Positions 1 through 11,050 of a stretch of DNA of 64,000 nt are shown one piece after another. Source of the DNA: Schistocerca nitens. Its lineage: Eukaryota; Arthropoda; Insecta; Orthoptera; Acrididae. The position numbers were made by a program, and so were the translations under genes. The stretch's first letter is position 1. Every line of letters starts with the position of its first letter. The stretch is from positions 18,598,501-18,662,500 of the forward strand of contig NC_064621.1 in assembly GCF_023898315.1 (NCBI RefSeq), written 5' to 3'. The notes below the pieces were generated by a model that was not told the DNA's origin, searched no databases, and worked only from the letters and a program-made list of their open reading frames with translations.

Positions 1-1278
1 TTTCACCAGAAATACAATTAGTAGACGAATAAATACAACGTTGTTTCAATATATATCGTCGAGTAGTCTCATACAGACATGGGTAGATAAATGAAAAAGA
101 AAAAGAAAGTCATCGGTTTTCGAAAACGGGGCGCAAAAGCATGAAGCTGCGACAGTAACCACCTGAAATTTTCTGTCGGTAAAAAGCACAAAAAGTACCT
201 CGAAAACTTTGACTGTTGTTTTCTCAGAAACGACCGAGTATCTACGGATAAGCCGAGACACGTGTTCCCTTATTTTGGTTCCTCTTCCACTGAGCGAAGC
301 TTCTGGGAAATCGGGCTATAGCACTTGCCGTGTCCTCCTTGTTAATGTATTCCCAAACCACTGACTCTGGTGGAATACTCGCAGAAGAAGAGACACGCTC
401 ATATGCAACACTGAAGAAAATATAAGGTGCGAACTACGAGATTCTGTTCCATTCTAGATATACCTGTATACACTGGCCACGATTTTGTCTCTGTAACTTT
501 TTTGTTTCAGTACAGTGCCTTTATCAATCTGATGTACCACACATAAAGGGCGACACCTCTTTTCACACTTCCCCACACTCCTTCATAACTCATGACACTG
601 TACTGTACGTACGTTACTGACTTATAGAGGCTGCATACAGGACGTAAATCTAACAGGTTTGTTCGCAGATATGATGTGTATCGTGTACACTTTTATGTTT
701 ACCATACGTATGTTTCAGATCCTTATGTAAGATCAAACTTATCATGTCTTCTATTTGTTTTAACAAATCTGAAGATTTAGATATTGCTGTGCCACATGGA
801 GGTATATCTCCATGCAGAATATACTTCTTGTTTCATTGGATTGTCACTGCATTAGTCTCACTGTAATTTACCCGCCTTCTCACTTTGAAATCTTACCTAT
901 GATGCGACATTCAGTGTGTGGCCAATAATAGTAACTTGAGGGTAAAAAAACGATATAATTATTTTAACGTCTTTCAGATTGTGGAATGCTGTAAATGAGA
1001 CTAAGGCAGTGGTCTCAAACGCTTAAGACGCCTTAAAATGGATATTTTACTTTGAGATGTATGTGAGTTAATTTTTATTAATGATAGCCTAACCTGTGTA
1101 AGATGTGGGACTACCTTTCCAACAGTAGCCCGTTTGCTTCTTTTCCCGGAACATTTCTCACAGTAAGTTAGTCAGTTTTTGAGGAATAACCAAACATAGT
1201 ACAGTTGGAATGTGCGTCTAATTTGATCATCTGTTTGACTTTACTTTTGAATGCCATTTTGAGGTTTTTCATAGTATA
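1..1278. other. AT-rich DNA, nothing recognised
   Basis: No reading frame with recognisable protein similarity, no tandem structure and no terminal repeats were seen. Only short chance frames occur. It ends at the left terminal repeat of the Tc1-like element. Confidence 0.6.
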
Positions 1279-1280
1279 TA

Positions 1281-1307
1281 CACTAAAGAGCCAAAGAAAC
1301 TCGTACT
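1281..1307 (+). repeat. Left TIR of the split Tc1-like element
   Basis: Begins CACTAAAGAGCCAAAGAAAC next to TA at 1279-1280. It pairs with the right TIR at 6600-6624. Confidence 0.8.
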
Positions 1308-1364
1308 CCTGCCTAATATCGTGTAGGGCCCCCGCGAGAATGGAGATGTGCTGCATGGACTCAA

Positions 1365-2290
1365 CTAATGTCTGAAGTATGCTGGAGGGAACTGACACCA
1401 TGAATCCTGCAGGGCTATCCATAAAACCGTTAGAGTACGAGGGGGTGGAGATCTCTTCTGAGCATCACGTTGCAAGGCATCCCAGATATGCTCAATAATA
1501 TCCATGTCTGGGGAGTTTACTGGCCAGCGGACGTGTTTAAACTTCCTGGAGCCACTATGTAGCAGTTCTGGATGTGTGGCGTGTCGCATTGTCGTGCTGG
1601 AATCGACCTAGTCCGTCGGACATGAATGGATGCAGGTTATCAGACAGGATGCTGACGTACGTGTCACCTGTCAGATTCGTACCTAGACGTATCAGGGATC
1701 CCATATCACTCCAACTGCGCATGCCCCACACCATTACAGAGCTTCCACCAGCTTAAACAGTCCCTTGCTGACATGCAGGGTCCATGAATTCGTGAGGTGG
1801 TCTTCATACCCGTACATGTCCATCCACTCGATACAATTTGAAACGAGACCCGTCCGATCAGGCAACATGTCTCCAGTCATCAACCGTCCAATGTCGGTGC
1901 TGACGGGCCTAGGCGAGTCATCAAGGGTACACGCGTGGGCCTTCGGCTCCAAAAGCCCATGATGTTTCGTCGAATGATTCACACGCTGAAATTTGTTGAT
2001 GCCCCAGCGTTGAAATCTGCGAAAGGGTTGCACTTCTCTCACGTTGAACGATTCTCTTACGTCGTCGTTGGTCCCGTTCTTCCAGAATATTTCTTCGACC
2101 GCATCGATGTCGGAGATTTGATGTTTTAGCGGATTTGCGGTCTTCACTGGTACACTCGCGAAGTGGTCGTGCGGGAAATTCCCCATTTCATCGCTACGTC
2201 GGAGTTGCTGTGTCCCATCGCTCGTGCGCCGACTATAACAGCACGTTGTAACTCACTTCAGTCTTGATAACTTGCCATTGTAGCAGCAGT
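1365..2290 (-). pseudogene. Degenerate Tc1-like transposase
   Basis: Minus-strand frames retain the C-terminal DDE signature: the stretch SPDMDIIEHIWDAL (about 1475-1515) corresponds to the family pattern SPDLNPIEHxWD, which carries the third catalytic acid. Upstream fragments in other frames include GGSSVMVWGM and DGSRFKLYRVDGH, typical of the region between the first two catalytic aspartates. Frame changes and stops break it into pieces, so no functional protein is possible. The 150-codon open frame at 1734-2186 appears to be a shadow frame across the same gene. The family cuts and pastes DNA at TA sites. Confidence 0.75.
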
Positions 2291-2386
2291 AACCGGTCTA
2301 ACAACTGTGCCAGACACTAGTCCTACATAGCTGTTGCCGACCGCAGCACCGTAATCTGCCTGCTTACATATCTCTGTATTTGAATA

Positions 2387-2409
2387 CATCTACATCTACA
2401 TCTACATTC
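2387..2409 (-). repeat. Hexanucleotide 3' tail of the CR1-like LINE
   Basis: About four copies of ATCTAC on the plus strand (TAGATG-type on the LINE strand). This is a microsatellite tail instead of poly(A). The same tail, as GATGTA repeats, ends the truncated copy near 31941-31970. Confidence 0.8.
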
Positions 2410-2466
2410 ATACTCCGCAAGCCACCCAACGGTGTGTGGCGGAGGGCACTTTACGTGCCACTGTCA

Positions 2467-5271
2467 TTACCTCCCTTTCCTGTTCCAGTCGCGTATGGTT
2501 CGCGGGAAGAACGACTGTCTGAAAGCCTCCGTGCGCGCTCTAATCTCTCTAATTTTACATTCGTGATCTCCTCGGGAGGTATAAGTAGGGGGAAGCAATA
2601 TACTCGATACCTCATCCAGAAACGCACCCTCTCGAAACATGGCGAGCAAGCTACACCGCGATGCAGAGCGCCTCTCTTGCAGAGTCTGCCACTTGAGTTT
2701 ATTAAACATCTCCGTAACGCTATCACGGTTACCAAATAACCCTGTGACGAAACGCGCCGCTCTTCTTTGCATCTTCTCTATCTCCTCCGTCAACCCGATC
2801 TGGTACGGATCCCACACTGATGAGCAACACTCAAGTATAGGTCGAACGAGTGTTTTGTAAGCCACCTCCTTTGTTGATGGACTACATTTTCTAAGCACTC
2901 TCCCAATGAATCTCAACCTGGTACCCGCCTTACCAACAATTAATTTTATATGATCATTCCACTTCAAATCGTTCCGCACGCGTACTCCCAGATATTTTAC
3001 AGAAGTAACTGCTACCAGTGTTTGTTCCGCTATCATATAATCATACAATAAAGGATCCTTCTTTCTATGTATTCGCAATACATTACATTTGTCTATGTTA
3101 AGGGACAGTTGCCACTCCCTGCACCAAGTGCCTATCCGCTGCAGATCTTCCTGCATTTCGCTACAATTTTCTAATGCTGCAACTTCTCTGTATACTACAG
3201 CATCATCCGCGAAAAGCCGCATGGAACTTCCGACACTATCTACTAGGTCATTTATATATATTGTGAAAAGCAATGGTCCCATAACACTCCCCTGTGGCAC
3301 GCCAGAGGTTACCTTAACGTCTGTAGACGTCTCTCCAATGATAACAACATGCTGTGTTCTGTTTGCTAAAAAATCTCCAATCCAGCCACACAGCTGGTCT
3401 GATATTCCGTAGGCTCTTACTTTGTTTATCAGGCGACAGTGCGGAACTGTATCGAACGCCTTCCGGAAGTCAAGAAAAATAGCATCTACCTCGGAGCCTG
3501 TATCTAATATTTTCTGGGTCTCATGAACAAATAACGCGAGTTGGGTCTCACACGATCGCTGTTTCCGGAATCCATGTTGATTCCTACATAGTAGATTCTG
3601 GGTTTCCAATAACGACATGATACTCGAGCAAAAAACATGTTCTAAAATTCTACAACAGATCGACGTCAGAGATATAGGTCTATAGTTTTGCGCATCTGCT
3701 CGACGACCCTTCTTGAAGACTGGGACTACCTGTGCTTTTTTCCAATCATTTGGAACCCTCCGTTCCTCTAGAGACTTGCGGTACACGGCTGTTAGAAGGG
3801 GGGCAAGTTCTTTCGCGTACTCTGTGTAGAATCGAATTGGTATCCCGTCAGGTCCAGTGGACTTTCCTCTGTTGAGTGATTCCAGTTGCTTTTCTATTCC
3901 TTTGACACTTATTTCGATGTCAGCCATTTTTTCGTTTGTGCGAGTATTTAGAGAAGGAACTGCAGTGCGGTCTTCCTCTGTGAAACAGCTTTGGAAAAAG
4001 GTGTTTAGTATTTCAGCTTTACGCGTGTCATCCTCTGTTTCAATGCCATCATCATCCCGGAGTGTCTGGATATGCTTTTTCGAGCCACTTACTGATTTAA
4101 CGTAAGACCAGAACTTCCTAGGATTTTCTGTCAAGTCTGTACATAGAAGTTTACTTTCGAATTCACTGAACGCTTCTCGCATAGCCCTCCTTACGCTAAC
4201 TTTGACATCGCTTAGCTTCTGTTTGTCTGAGAGGTTTTGGCTGCGTTTAAACTTGGAGTGAAGCTCTCTTTGCTTTCGCAGTAGTTTCCTAACTTTGTTG
4301 TTGTACCACGGTGGGTTTTTCCCGTCCCTCACAGTTTTACTGGGCACGTACCTGTCTAAAACGCATTTTACGATTGCCTTGAACTTTTTCCATAAACACT
4401 CAACATTGTCAGTGTCGGAACAGAAATTTTCGTTTTGATCTGTTAGGTGGTCTGAAATCTGCCTTCTATTACTCTTGCTAAACAGATAAACCTTCCTCCC
4501 TTTTTTTATATTCCTATTAACTTCCATATTCAGGGATGCTACAACGGCACTTACAGAGTCGAAAAGTTCGGGTCTGTTTGTTATCAGTAGGTCCAAGATG
4601 TTATCTCCACGAGTCGGTTCTCTGTTTAATTGCTCGAGGTAATTTTCGGATAGTGCACTCAGTATAATGTCACTCGATGCTCTGTCCCTACCACCCGTCC
4701 TAAACATCTGAGTGTCCCAGTCTATATCTGGTAAATTGAAATCTCCACCTAAGACTATAACATGCTGAGGAAATTTATGCGAAATGTATTCCAAATTTTC
4801 TCTCAGTTGTTTTGCCACTAACGCTGCTGAGTCGGGAGGTCGGTAAAAGGAGCCAATTATTAACCCAGCTCGGTTGTTGAGTGTAACCTCCACCCATAAT
4901 AATTCACAGGAACTATCCACTTCTACTTCACTACAGGATAAACTACTACTAACAGCGACAAACACTCCACCACCGGTTGCATGCAATCTATCCTTCCTAA
5001 ACACCGTCTGTACCTCTGTAAAAATTTCGGCAAAATTTATCTCTGGCTTAAGCCAGCTCTCTGTACCTATAACGATTTCAGCTTCGGTTCTTTCTATCAG
5101 CGCTTGAAGTTCCGGTACTTTACCAACGCAGCTTCGACAGTTTACAATTACATTACCGATTGCTGCTTGGTCCCCGCATGTCCTGACTTTGCTCCGCACC
5201 CTTTGAGGCTGTTGCCCTTTCTGTACTTGCCCGAGGCCATCTAACCTAAAAAACCGCCCAGTCCACGCCAC
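2467..5271 (-). CDS. LINE ORF2: APE endonuclease plus reverse transcriptase, 934 codons
   Basis: This is the replication protein of the CR1-like LINE; it would nick target DNA and copy the element's RNA in place. The N-terminal ~230 residues resemble the APE endonuclease: the TESW segment carries the catalytic glutamate and GGDFNLPDIDW follows. The reverse transcriptase occupies roughly residues 430-720, with AFDTVPH (motif A), GVPQGSVMGPLLF (motif B) and FADDAVVY (catalytic box) all present. The C terminus ends RTIRDWNRKGR. The frame has no stop. However, the SDH motif expected at the end of the endonuclease is missing where SVSAVVASLNM is found, which suggests a small in-frame deletion. It overlaps the end of ORF1 by 31 bases. 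RT looks intact; endonuclease is probably dead. Confidence 0.85.
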   Translation of the reverse strand: MAWTGRFFRLDGLGQVQKGQQPQRVRSKVRTCGDQAAIGNVIVNCRSCVGKVPELQALIERTEAEIVIGTESWLKPEINFAEIFTEVQTVFRKDRLHATGGGVFVAVSSSLSCSEVEVDSSCELLWVEVTLNNRAGLIIGSFYRPPDSAALVAKQLRENLEYISHKFPQHVIVLGGDFNLPDIDWDTQMFRTGGRDRASSDIILSALSENYLEQLNREPTRGDNILDLLITNRPELFDSVSAVVASLNMEVNRNIKKGRKVYLFSKSNRRQISDHLTDQNENFCSDTDNVECLWKKFKAIVKCVLDRYVPSKTVRDGKNPPWYNNKVRKLLRKQRELHSKFKRSQNLSDKQKLSDVKVSVRRAMREAFSEFESKLLCTDLTENPRKFWSYVKSVSGSKKHIQTLRDDDGIETEDDTRKAEILNTFFQSCFTEEDRTAVPSLNTRTNEKMADIEISVKGIEKQLESLNRGKSTGPDGIPIRFYTEYAKELAPLLTAVYRKSLEERRVPNDWKKAQVVPVFKKGRRADAQNYRPISLTSICCRILEHVFCSSIMSLLETQNLLCRNQHGFRKQRSCETQLALFVHETQKILDTGSEVDAIFLDFRKAFDTVPHCRLINKVRAYGISDQLCGWIGDFLANRTQHVVIIGETSTDVKVTSGVPQGSVMGPLLFTIYINDLVDSVGSSMRLFADDAVVYREVAALENCSEMQEDLQRIGTWCREWQLSLNIDKCNVLRIHRKKDPLLYDYMIAEQTLVAVTSVKYLGVRVRNDLKWNDHIKLIVGKAGTRLRFIGRVLRKCSPSTKEVAYKTLVRPILECCSSVWDPYQIGLTEEIEKMQRRAARFVTGLFGNRDSVTEMFNKLKWQTLQERRSASRCSLLAMFREGAFLDEVSSILLPPTYTSRGDHECKIREIRARTEAFRQSFFPRTIRDWNRKGR

Positions 5272-6226
5272 ACAACCCCTGCTACCCGTGTAGCCGCTTG
5301 CTGCGTGTAGTGGACTCCTGACCTATCCAGCGGAACCCGAAACCCCACCACCCTATGGCGCAAGTCGAGGAATCTGCAGCCCACATGGTCGCAGAACCGT
5401 CTCAGCCTCTGATTCAGACCCTCCACTCGGCTCTGTACCAAAGGTCCGCAGTCAGTCCTGTCGACGATGCTGCAGATGGTGAGCTCTGCTTTCATCCCGC
5501 TAGCGAGACTGGCAGTCTTCACCAAATCAGATAGCCGTCGGAAGCCAGAGAGGATTTCCTCCGATCCATAGCGACACACATCATTGGTGCCGACATGAGC
5601 ACCACCTGCAGATGGGTGCACCCTGTACCCTTCATGGCATCCGGAAGGACCCTTTCCACATCTTGAATGACTCCCCCCGGTATGCACACGGAGTGCACAT
5701 TGGTTTTCTTCCCCTCTCTTGCTGCCATATCCCTAAGAGGCCCCATTACGCGCCTGGCGTTGGAGCTCCCAACTACCAGTAAGCCCACCCTCTGCGACCG
5801 CCCGGATCTTGCAGACTGAGGGGCAACCTCTGGAACAGGACAAGCAGCCATGTCAGGCCGAAGATCAGTATCAGCCTGAGACAGAACCTGAAACCGGTTC
5901 GTCAGACAAACTGGAGAGGCCTTCCGTTCAGCCCTCCGGAATGTCTTTCGCCCCCTGCCACACCTTGAGACTACCTCTCACTCTACCAGAGGTGAGGGAT
6001 CAGCCTCAATGCGGGCAGTATCCCGGGCAACCACAGTCTTAGTCCGATCGGGGGACGCCTGGGACGAGCTGGCCGTCCCCGACAAACCCCCATCCGGACC
6101 CCCACAGTGATGCCCATTGGCAACAGCCTCAAGCTGTGTGACCGAAGCCAACACTGCCTGAAGCTGGGAGCGAAGGGATGCCAACTCAGCCTGCATCCGA
6201 ACACAGCAGCTGCAGTCCCTATCCAT
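5241..6226 (-). pseudogene. LINE ORF1 with SGNH/GDSL-esterase-like domain, frameshifted
   Basis: Three minus-strand stretches make up this ORF. Residues from 6226 to 5978 begin MDRDCSCCVRMQAEL, a cysteine-bearing start followed by a likely coiled coil (LASLRSQLQAVLASVTQLEA). A stretch from about 5851 has GLLVVGSSNARRVMGPL, matching the first SGNH block. The frame ending at 5241 has HVGTNDV (GxND block) and LDRSGVHYTQQA (the DxxH block). Together they show the serine-asparagine-histidine hydrolase fold known from ORF1 of CR1-like LINEs. The shift between the second and third stretch lies near 5590-5690, and a stop at 5978 separates the first. Its role in the family is thought to involve RNA or membrane binding; that is inference here. 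Confidence 0.75.
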
Positions 6227-6599
6227 GCTAAAAACTGTTTTGCAAAGAACGTCTGAACTAATCTACAGAGAGCGCAAACAAATCGACAAAATTTAAACGG
6301 TTATTAAAATACAAGATTGCCTAGTAAATGCAGTAATGCTGCTACTAACGCACTGCTGACACACTGCTCGGCAGCGGAAGGAGACTACGCGATTTTACAC
6401 TATTCAGGTACTAAAACGCGATGCTACAACTCGCAAATACTATAATACGCCCGAAATTTATGTATCAAACAATGCAAGTACCAAAAACACGCAAAGAAAT
6501 TAAGAATTAAACTATGTAAGAAATGAGTGAGCTAGGAGTATACGACTTGCTGCAGCTGCTTATCCAACGGCGGCAGGGAGCACACTGCATATGGATGCC

Positions 6600-6624
6600 T
6601 ATACCAGTTTCTTTGGCGCTTCTG
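6600..6624 (-). repeat. Right TIR of the split Tc1-like element
   Basis: Reads TATACCAGTTTCTTTGGCGC on the plus strand. Its reverse complement matches the left TIR at 1281. About 8 bases of element sequence separate it from the LINE 5' end. Confidence 0.8.
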
Positions 6625-6849
6625 TATATCTGTACCATGCTTTACGATATACCTGTAGTTAGTTACTTAATTTTATGTTCCGTGTACCATTTGCGCAATA
6701 AATCGTAATTATATGGAATTAGTCATTATATGATATACTGACATCAATTTTTTTTTAAATATGCTTGCATACTGATAATTTTTTACGTGTTTTAATCAGA
6801 GACAGAATGATGTTAGTCGGTAATTCTTACACATCACCATTTAGACATT

Positions 6850-6955
6850 ACACTAACAGATAATCTTCCGCGGAAGTTTCACTTTGCTGTGTGTCATGCA
6901 TTTTATGTCAGTGGGTAAGTGATCAAAAGTTCTGGTTGCAGCATTGGGAACCCTT
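6850..6955 (-). pseudogene. Possible C-terminal remnant of a LINE reverse transcriptase
   Basis: The minus strand reads LYIAQPRVPNAATRTFDHLP followed by TDIKCMTHSKVK before a stop near 6857. This resembles the very C terminus of Jockey/R1/CR1-type polyproteins, where a pattern like FNxLPxxIK is common. No upstream RT motifs were found, so it is a short decayed tail at best. Confidence 0.4.
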
Positions 6956-8779
6956 GGCTGTGCTATATACAGCCTTAATGTGGCAGGATGAATGTCATTT
7001 TTTTCTTCTGGTATTGTGATTAAGTGCATCATTGCTCCTGTTGAAGTGCAGTGGATGGATTCCTACTAACACGCCGAGCACAAGGCAGGAAAAGAGAGTT
7101 CTCAAAAATTTTCAACCAAAGCCTTCTTCAGCACAACACACACACACACACATTCATACCATTATACGCAACTTACGAACACATGACCGCTGACTCCGGC
7201 TGTTCCAGCCCGAACCTTTTTTAAAGTGGAAGGGAATGTTAACAATGAATAATAATTATCGGCGAGAGGAATTTTTGGCAACTGATGCTGCCCCAACAAT
7301 CAGCGCATTTACGTAGTCGTGTGTTGTGCGGGAACGAGACCACTTTTATACAGTGTGGCTCAGATGTCGAAGCGGTTGCGATTTGGAAGGCAATGAAAAA
7401 TAGAGGTAAGAAGAGGAAGAAGATACTGAGTAAAGCAAAGAAAATATAAAGGCAAATGACAGAAATAACACCACTACAATAAAAGTAAACAGGGCAACAA
7501 TAATTCCAGTATACAAAAGAAAATATTGCTTGAATTGCTTCACTTACGAATGAAAAATGATTCCTTTAAACTTTGGATTACGACTGGAACGATTAGTACA
7601 CCCGTAAACAACGCAGGCTGGCATTTTTGTCGAAGCAAGTATCTCCCCACACACTCAGAGCAGCCGCACCGTTGAGAGTGGACACGAGCACGCCAGAGAG
7701 CCGCCGCGGTAAAGCGTCGCGCCACCAGCGCTCAACTGTGGGGGTATGAATGCGATGGACGTAACGTTCCGGGCGGAAATCGCTTCCAAGTTTTGTTACG
7801 TAATGACACCCTTCTTTGTTTATTCCGCACTGGCTGATAATTGAACGGCACTTGTCAGGGATCAGGGAATTAGGATTCTGTGGAGTAATACACCCACAGA
7901 GCGACAACATTCAGACGCGCTGAACAGAATTGTTGTCGGCAACGTACATCGCCCCCTAAAGTCACGTGACTATTACGAGATTCAAGTTCTGTCCGTAAGC
8001 TCTCTGCAGATTTTGAATTTCGTTTCATCGCTGGTAAAGACAGATTCCCCTTAAAAGTGACGTAGCTATTGTACACGCATTTCAGAGTCATCTTAATAAC
8101 TTATAGTCCAAGTCTGAAATAAAGTTGGTTTAAAGCTGTGATAAGATAAAAGAAACGGTATTTCGCTGGTTTGTGACAAGTATCACAGCATGCACGATAT
8201 TATTCTTTTATAGATAGAGAATGTACAGCCACGTACATTTTTTTTTACGTTTTGTAAGACATTTGACCGTATTTTCCAATCTATATTTTAATAAATTACA
8301 CCACGGTGCTATCTCGAAACAAATTCCCAGTACGCCAAAGTGCGTCACGAAAAACAACGAGTTTGGAATTACGGCTGATAGCGAATTACCAATTTATTAC
8401 ACTTTGAAAAACTATACAACATAGACAAAATGACTCAAACTGTCATCTGTAGACGAATATTGCTCGACATGTGTTTGCTGTCAATCTACTGACATACTTA
8501 CCAAATTTATCCAGCACCTCCAGTATGTGGCCATGCGATCACATAAATTTTCCGACAACTTTGTGCCTGCATTACACTATGTCTCGATGTTAATCAACAC
8601 GTAAAGCAACTTTTAGTAGTATTATAATTATAATTAGACCTCTGTGGCACGAAAAGAAACTTCTCCTTGTCTGACGAATTTCAATTTGCTTACGTAGTAG
8701 CATTAACCCAGCGCCATTGCTATTACCAATAAATAAATGTGCGAAAATAGGGCAAATAACAAGTAATACTAGTTTTTTG

Positions 8780-9040
8780 AAAGCGGTTTTCCATCTGCCT
8801 CGGCGAATGCGGGCTGGTTGCCCTTATTCCGCCTTGGTGTTACACTCGTCTGGTATGAGACGTTTCCGGGGGAGGGGGGGGGGGGGGGGGCGAACCGCAC
8901 AGTAACCCTGGGTTCGGTGTGGGGCGACAGGTAGGGTGGGTGGACGGCTGTATCCTGTTGTGGCGTTGTGAACCACTGAGGGCTACAGCGGGACGAAGCC
9001 TCTCTGTCGTTTCTAGATCCCCGGTTTAATACACACACAC
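8780..9040. repeat. Probable dispersed repeat fragment with G-run
   Basis: The stretch contains GCCTCGGCGAATGCGGGC, a G-run at 8874-8890 and a GC-rich flank ending in a short ACAC repeat at 9032-9040. From memory similar sequence recurs in grasshopper transcripts and genomic repeats, but I see no second copy in this window and no coding capacity. Confidence 0.3.
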
Positions 9041-9344
9041 AATACTATAGTTTCCGTCTTGGTACTAGAGGTAAGCGTAAACGTCACACCAGCTTCGCAG
9101 CTCTCTATGCCCACTACACAGAGTTTCCTGCTCTACGATTATATCACTTAATTACAGTGCCCGCAAACGAACGTAATCGCTGGTGTTGCAAAATAACGCA
9201 TAAAAATTGCCACGAACAAAGCGGAAAGAGATCTGTCTTCATAGGAGGCGGTGTGAATGCACGTGACAACACAATTTTTTAGTCAGTTCGACACAATACG
9301 GATCGCAATTATGCATCTATAATTAGTCGAAAATAAATTTTCGT

Positions 9345-10690
9345 CGGAAGAACAGATTCGGCACATAAAAAAGCCAGAACAGTCTTCGGTGAAGCTAAAA
9401 GCAAGGACTTCATCATTGAGAGTGCAATGAAAATTCTACTGTTATGTGCAGAGGAAAGAGCGGATGGATGGAAAGAGGACATCAAAGGTCTCTACGAGGG
9501 TGAGGAATCATCTGATGACATGATACAAGAAGATTTGGGAGTCGATATGGAAGCGATAGGAGACCCACAATTATAATCTGAGTTCAACAGAGCTTTGGTA
9601 AACTTGAGATAAAATTTGGCGGAAGGCATAGGCAACAGTCCTTCGGAATTTCTAAGACCATTGGGGGAAATGACAAATAAACTCCTATTCACTTTACTTA
9701 CAGAACCTATGAGTCTGTCTGGAGATATAGCGCCAGTCCTTCGGAGTAATATGATCCTCACAATCTCGGAGATAGCAAGGGCAGGAAAGTGCGAAAACTA
9801 TCGTACTATGAGCTTAACATATACTGCACCAAAGCTCCTAACGAGAGTAATGTACAGAAAAACGAAAAATAAAACTGATCGTCTGTTACATGACGATTAG
9901 TTTGGCTTCAGGAAATGTAAAGGCACGAGAGAGCCATTTCCGTCGTTGCACTTTATAATGGTAGTAAAACATGAGAAAAATTAAGACACATTCATCAGAT
10001 TTGTTGACACAAGACTACACCGAAGAAAAATGAAAATAATAAGGAGCAGCAGAAATGAGATTAGCGATAAACTTAACATCAGGTAAGGAACCAAGAATTA
10101 AATGAAGTGAAGGAATTCTGCTTCCTTGGAAGCAAAATAACCCTTGGCGGATGAACCTGCAAGATCATAAAAACCAGACTAGCACAGGTAAAGAGGGCAT
10201 TGTGGGCCAAAAGAAGTCAGATAGTATCAAACATTGGCCTTAATTTGAGGAAGAAATTTCTAAGAAATTACCTTTGAACCACAGCATTGTATGGACATGA
10301 ATCGTGTACTGCGGGAAAACCGGAAAAGAGGAGGATCGAATCGTCTGAGAGGCAGTGTCGTAGAAGAATGCTAAAAGTTAGGTGGACTGATAAGATGAGA
10401 AATGAAGAGGTTTTTCGCAGAATGGGAGAGGAACAGAACATGTGGAGAACACTGACAAGAAGAAAGGATAGGATGGTAGGACACTTTTTAGTACATCAAG
10501 GAGTAAGTTCAGTCGTAGAGGGTAAACACAGCGGGGGAAGATAAAGATTCGAATATATTCAGTAAACGAGAGAGAATGTTTGGTGTAAGTGCTTCTCTGA
10601 GATGAAGAGGTGGCCACACGAGAGAAAGTCGCGGCGGGCAGCGTCAGACCACTCAGAAGAGAAAAACTAAAGGAAAACGTTAAAAATTTG
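9345..10690 (+). pseudogene. Decayed RTE-like LINE
   Basis: Short plus-strand frames align in order with the better preserved RTE-like LINEs at 24247-27536 and 38425-41631. ADGWKEDIKGLYEG (about 9456-9500) matches their ERWKEYIEGLY segment, CENYRTMSL (about 9791-9817) matches CENYRTISL of the RT, and KRRIESSERQCRRRMLKVRW with NEEVFRRMGE (10320-10430) matches their C terminus. Stops and frameshifts occur throughout and the RT core between about 9990 and 10080 is missing. There is no clear tail or target duplication. It is an old, dead member of the same clade as the two later copies. Confidence 0.75.
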
Positions 10691-11050
10691 TCACCGACTT
10701 CCTGCACAAACACCATCCAAATAAGTAGCAGTAAGACGTTTGTCGTTCATTCTAAAAACTCGTTTTTACCACTCGAATTAATCAGAAGTGCGGAGACATC
10801 GCGATTAATTGTGCGATTTACGTTACCCACGATAAACTTTTACTAATCACTCGCTCTAACAAGATTCTCGGATGGTGGCTGTCATTACCGCGATCGGTAC
10901 CGAAAGCAGAAGCCGTTCAATCTAGTCAACATTAGCAAACCATGCTGCCCTCACTGCGTCTCCATAATTATAAGCGAAATCAGATGTAACATGTAGAAGA
11001 AAAGATCACAGAAATGATGCATGTAATTGAATCTGAAAAGTTTCCTATTC
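10691..11050. other. No feature seen
   Basis: This AT-rich stretch lies between the decayed LINE and the 3' end of the next LINE. No motif, repeat or coding frame is supported. Confidence 0.5.

Larger units (their letters stand above)
2387..6590 (-). mobile_element. CR1-like non-LTR retrotransposon (LINE), near full length
   Basis: The minus-strand element has an ORF1 with an SGNH-esterase-like domain (5241-6226), an ORF2 with endonuclease and reverse transcriptase (2467-5271) and a short hexanucleotide tail, read as ATCTAC repeats on the plus strand at 2387-2409. Its 5' region (about 6230-6590) shows no coding signal. It sits inside the Tc1-like element at 1279-6627. I see no clear target duplication, and the exact 5' end is uncertain by some tens of bases. 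A 5'-truncated copy of its 3' end lies at 31751-31976. Clade assignment rests on the ORF1 esterase plus the APE-RT architecture. Confidence 0.85.
1279..6627 (-). mobile_element. Tc1/mariner-like DNA transposon, split by a LINE
   Basis: The left end reads TACACTAAAGAGCCAAAGAA from 1279. The right end, read on the minus strand from about 6626, gives TACAGAAGCGCCAAAGAAAC. The two match apart from a 2-base gap and a few substitutions, so they are terminal inverted repeats next to TA dinucleotides. Transposase remnants lie at 1365-2290 on the minus strand. Transposon sequence breaks off near 2386 and only the last ~35 bases reappear at about 6592; the space between is a complete CR1-like LINE. The element is non-functional: its transposase is broken and its two ends are now 5.3 kb apart. 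Confidence 0.85.
6628..9339. other. Mostly unassigned AT-rich DNA
   Basis: Apart from a possible LINE remnant near 6850-6955, a CA-repeat around 7138-7155 and a probable dispersed repeat at 8780-9040 with a G-run at 8874-8890, I see no gene or element structure here. Confidence 0.5.

Noticed and set aside
1734..2186. 150-codon minus-strand frame as a gene
   Set aside because: It overlaps the Tc1-like transposase in a different frame and has no family resemblance; a shadow frame.
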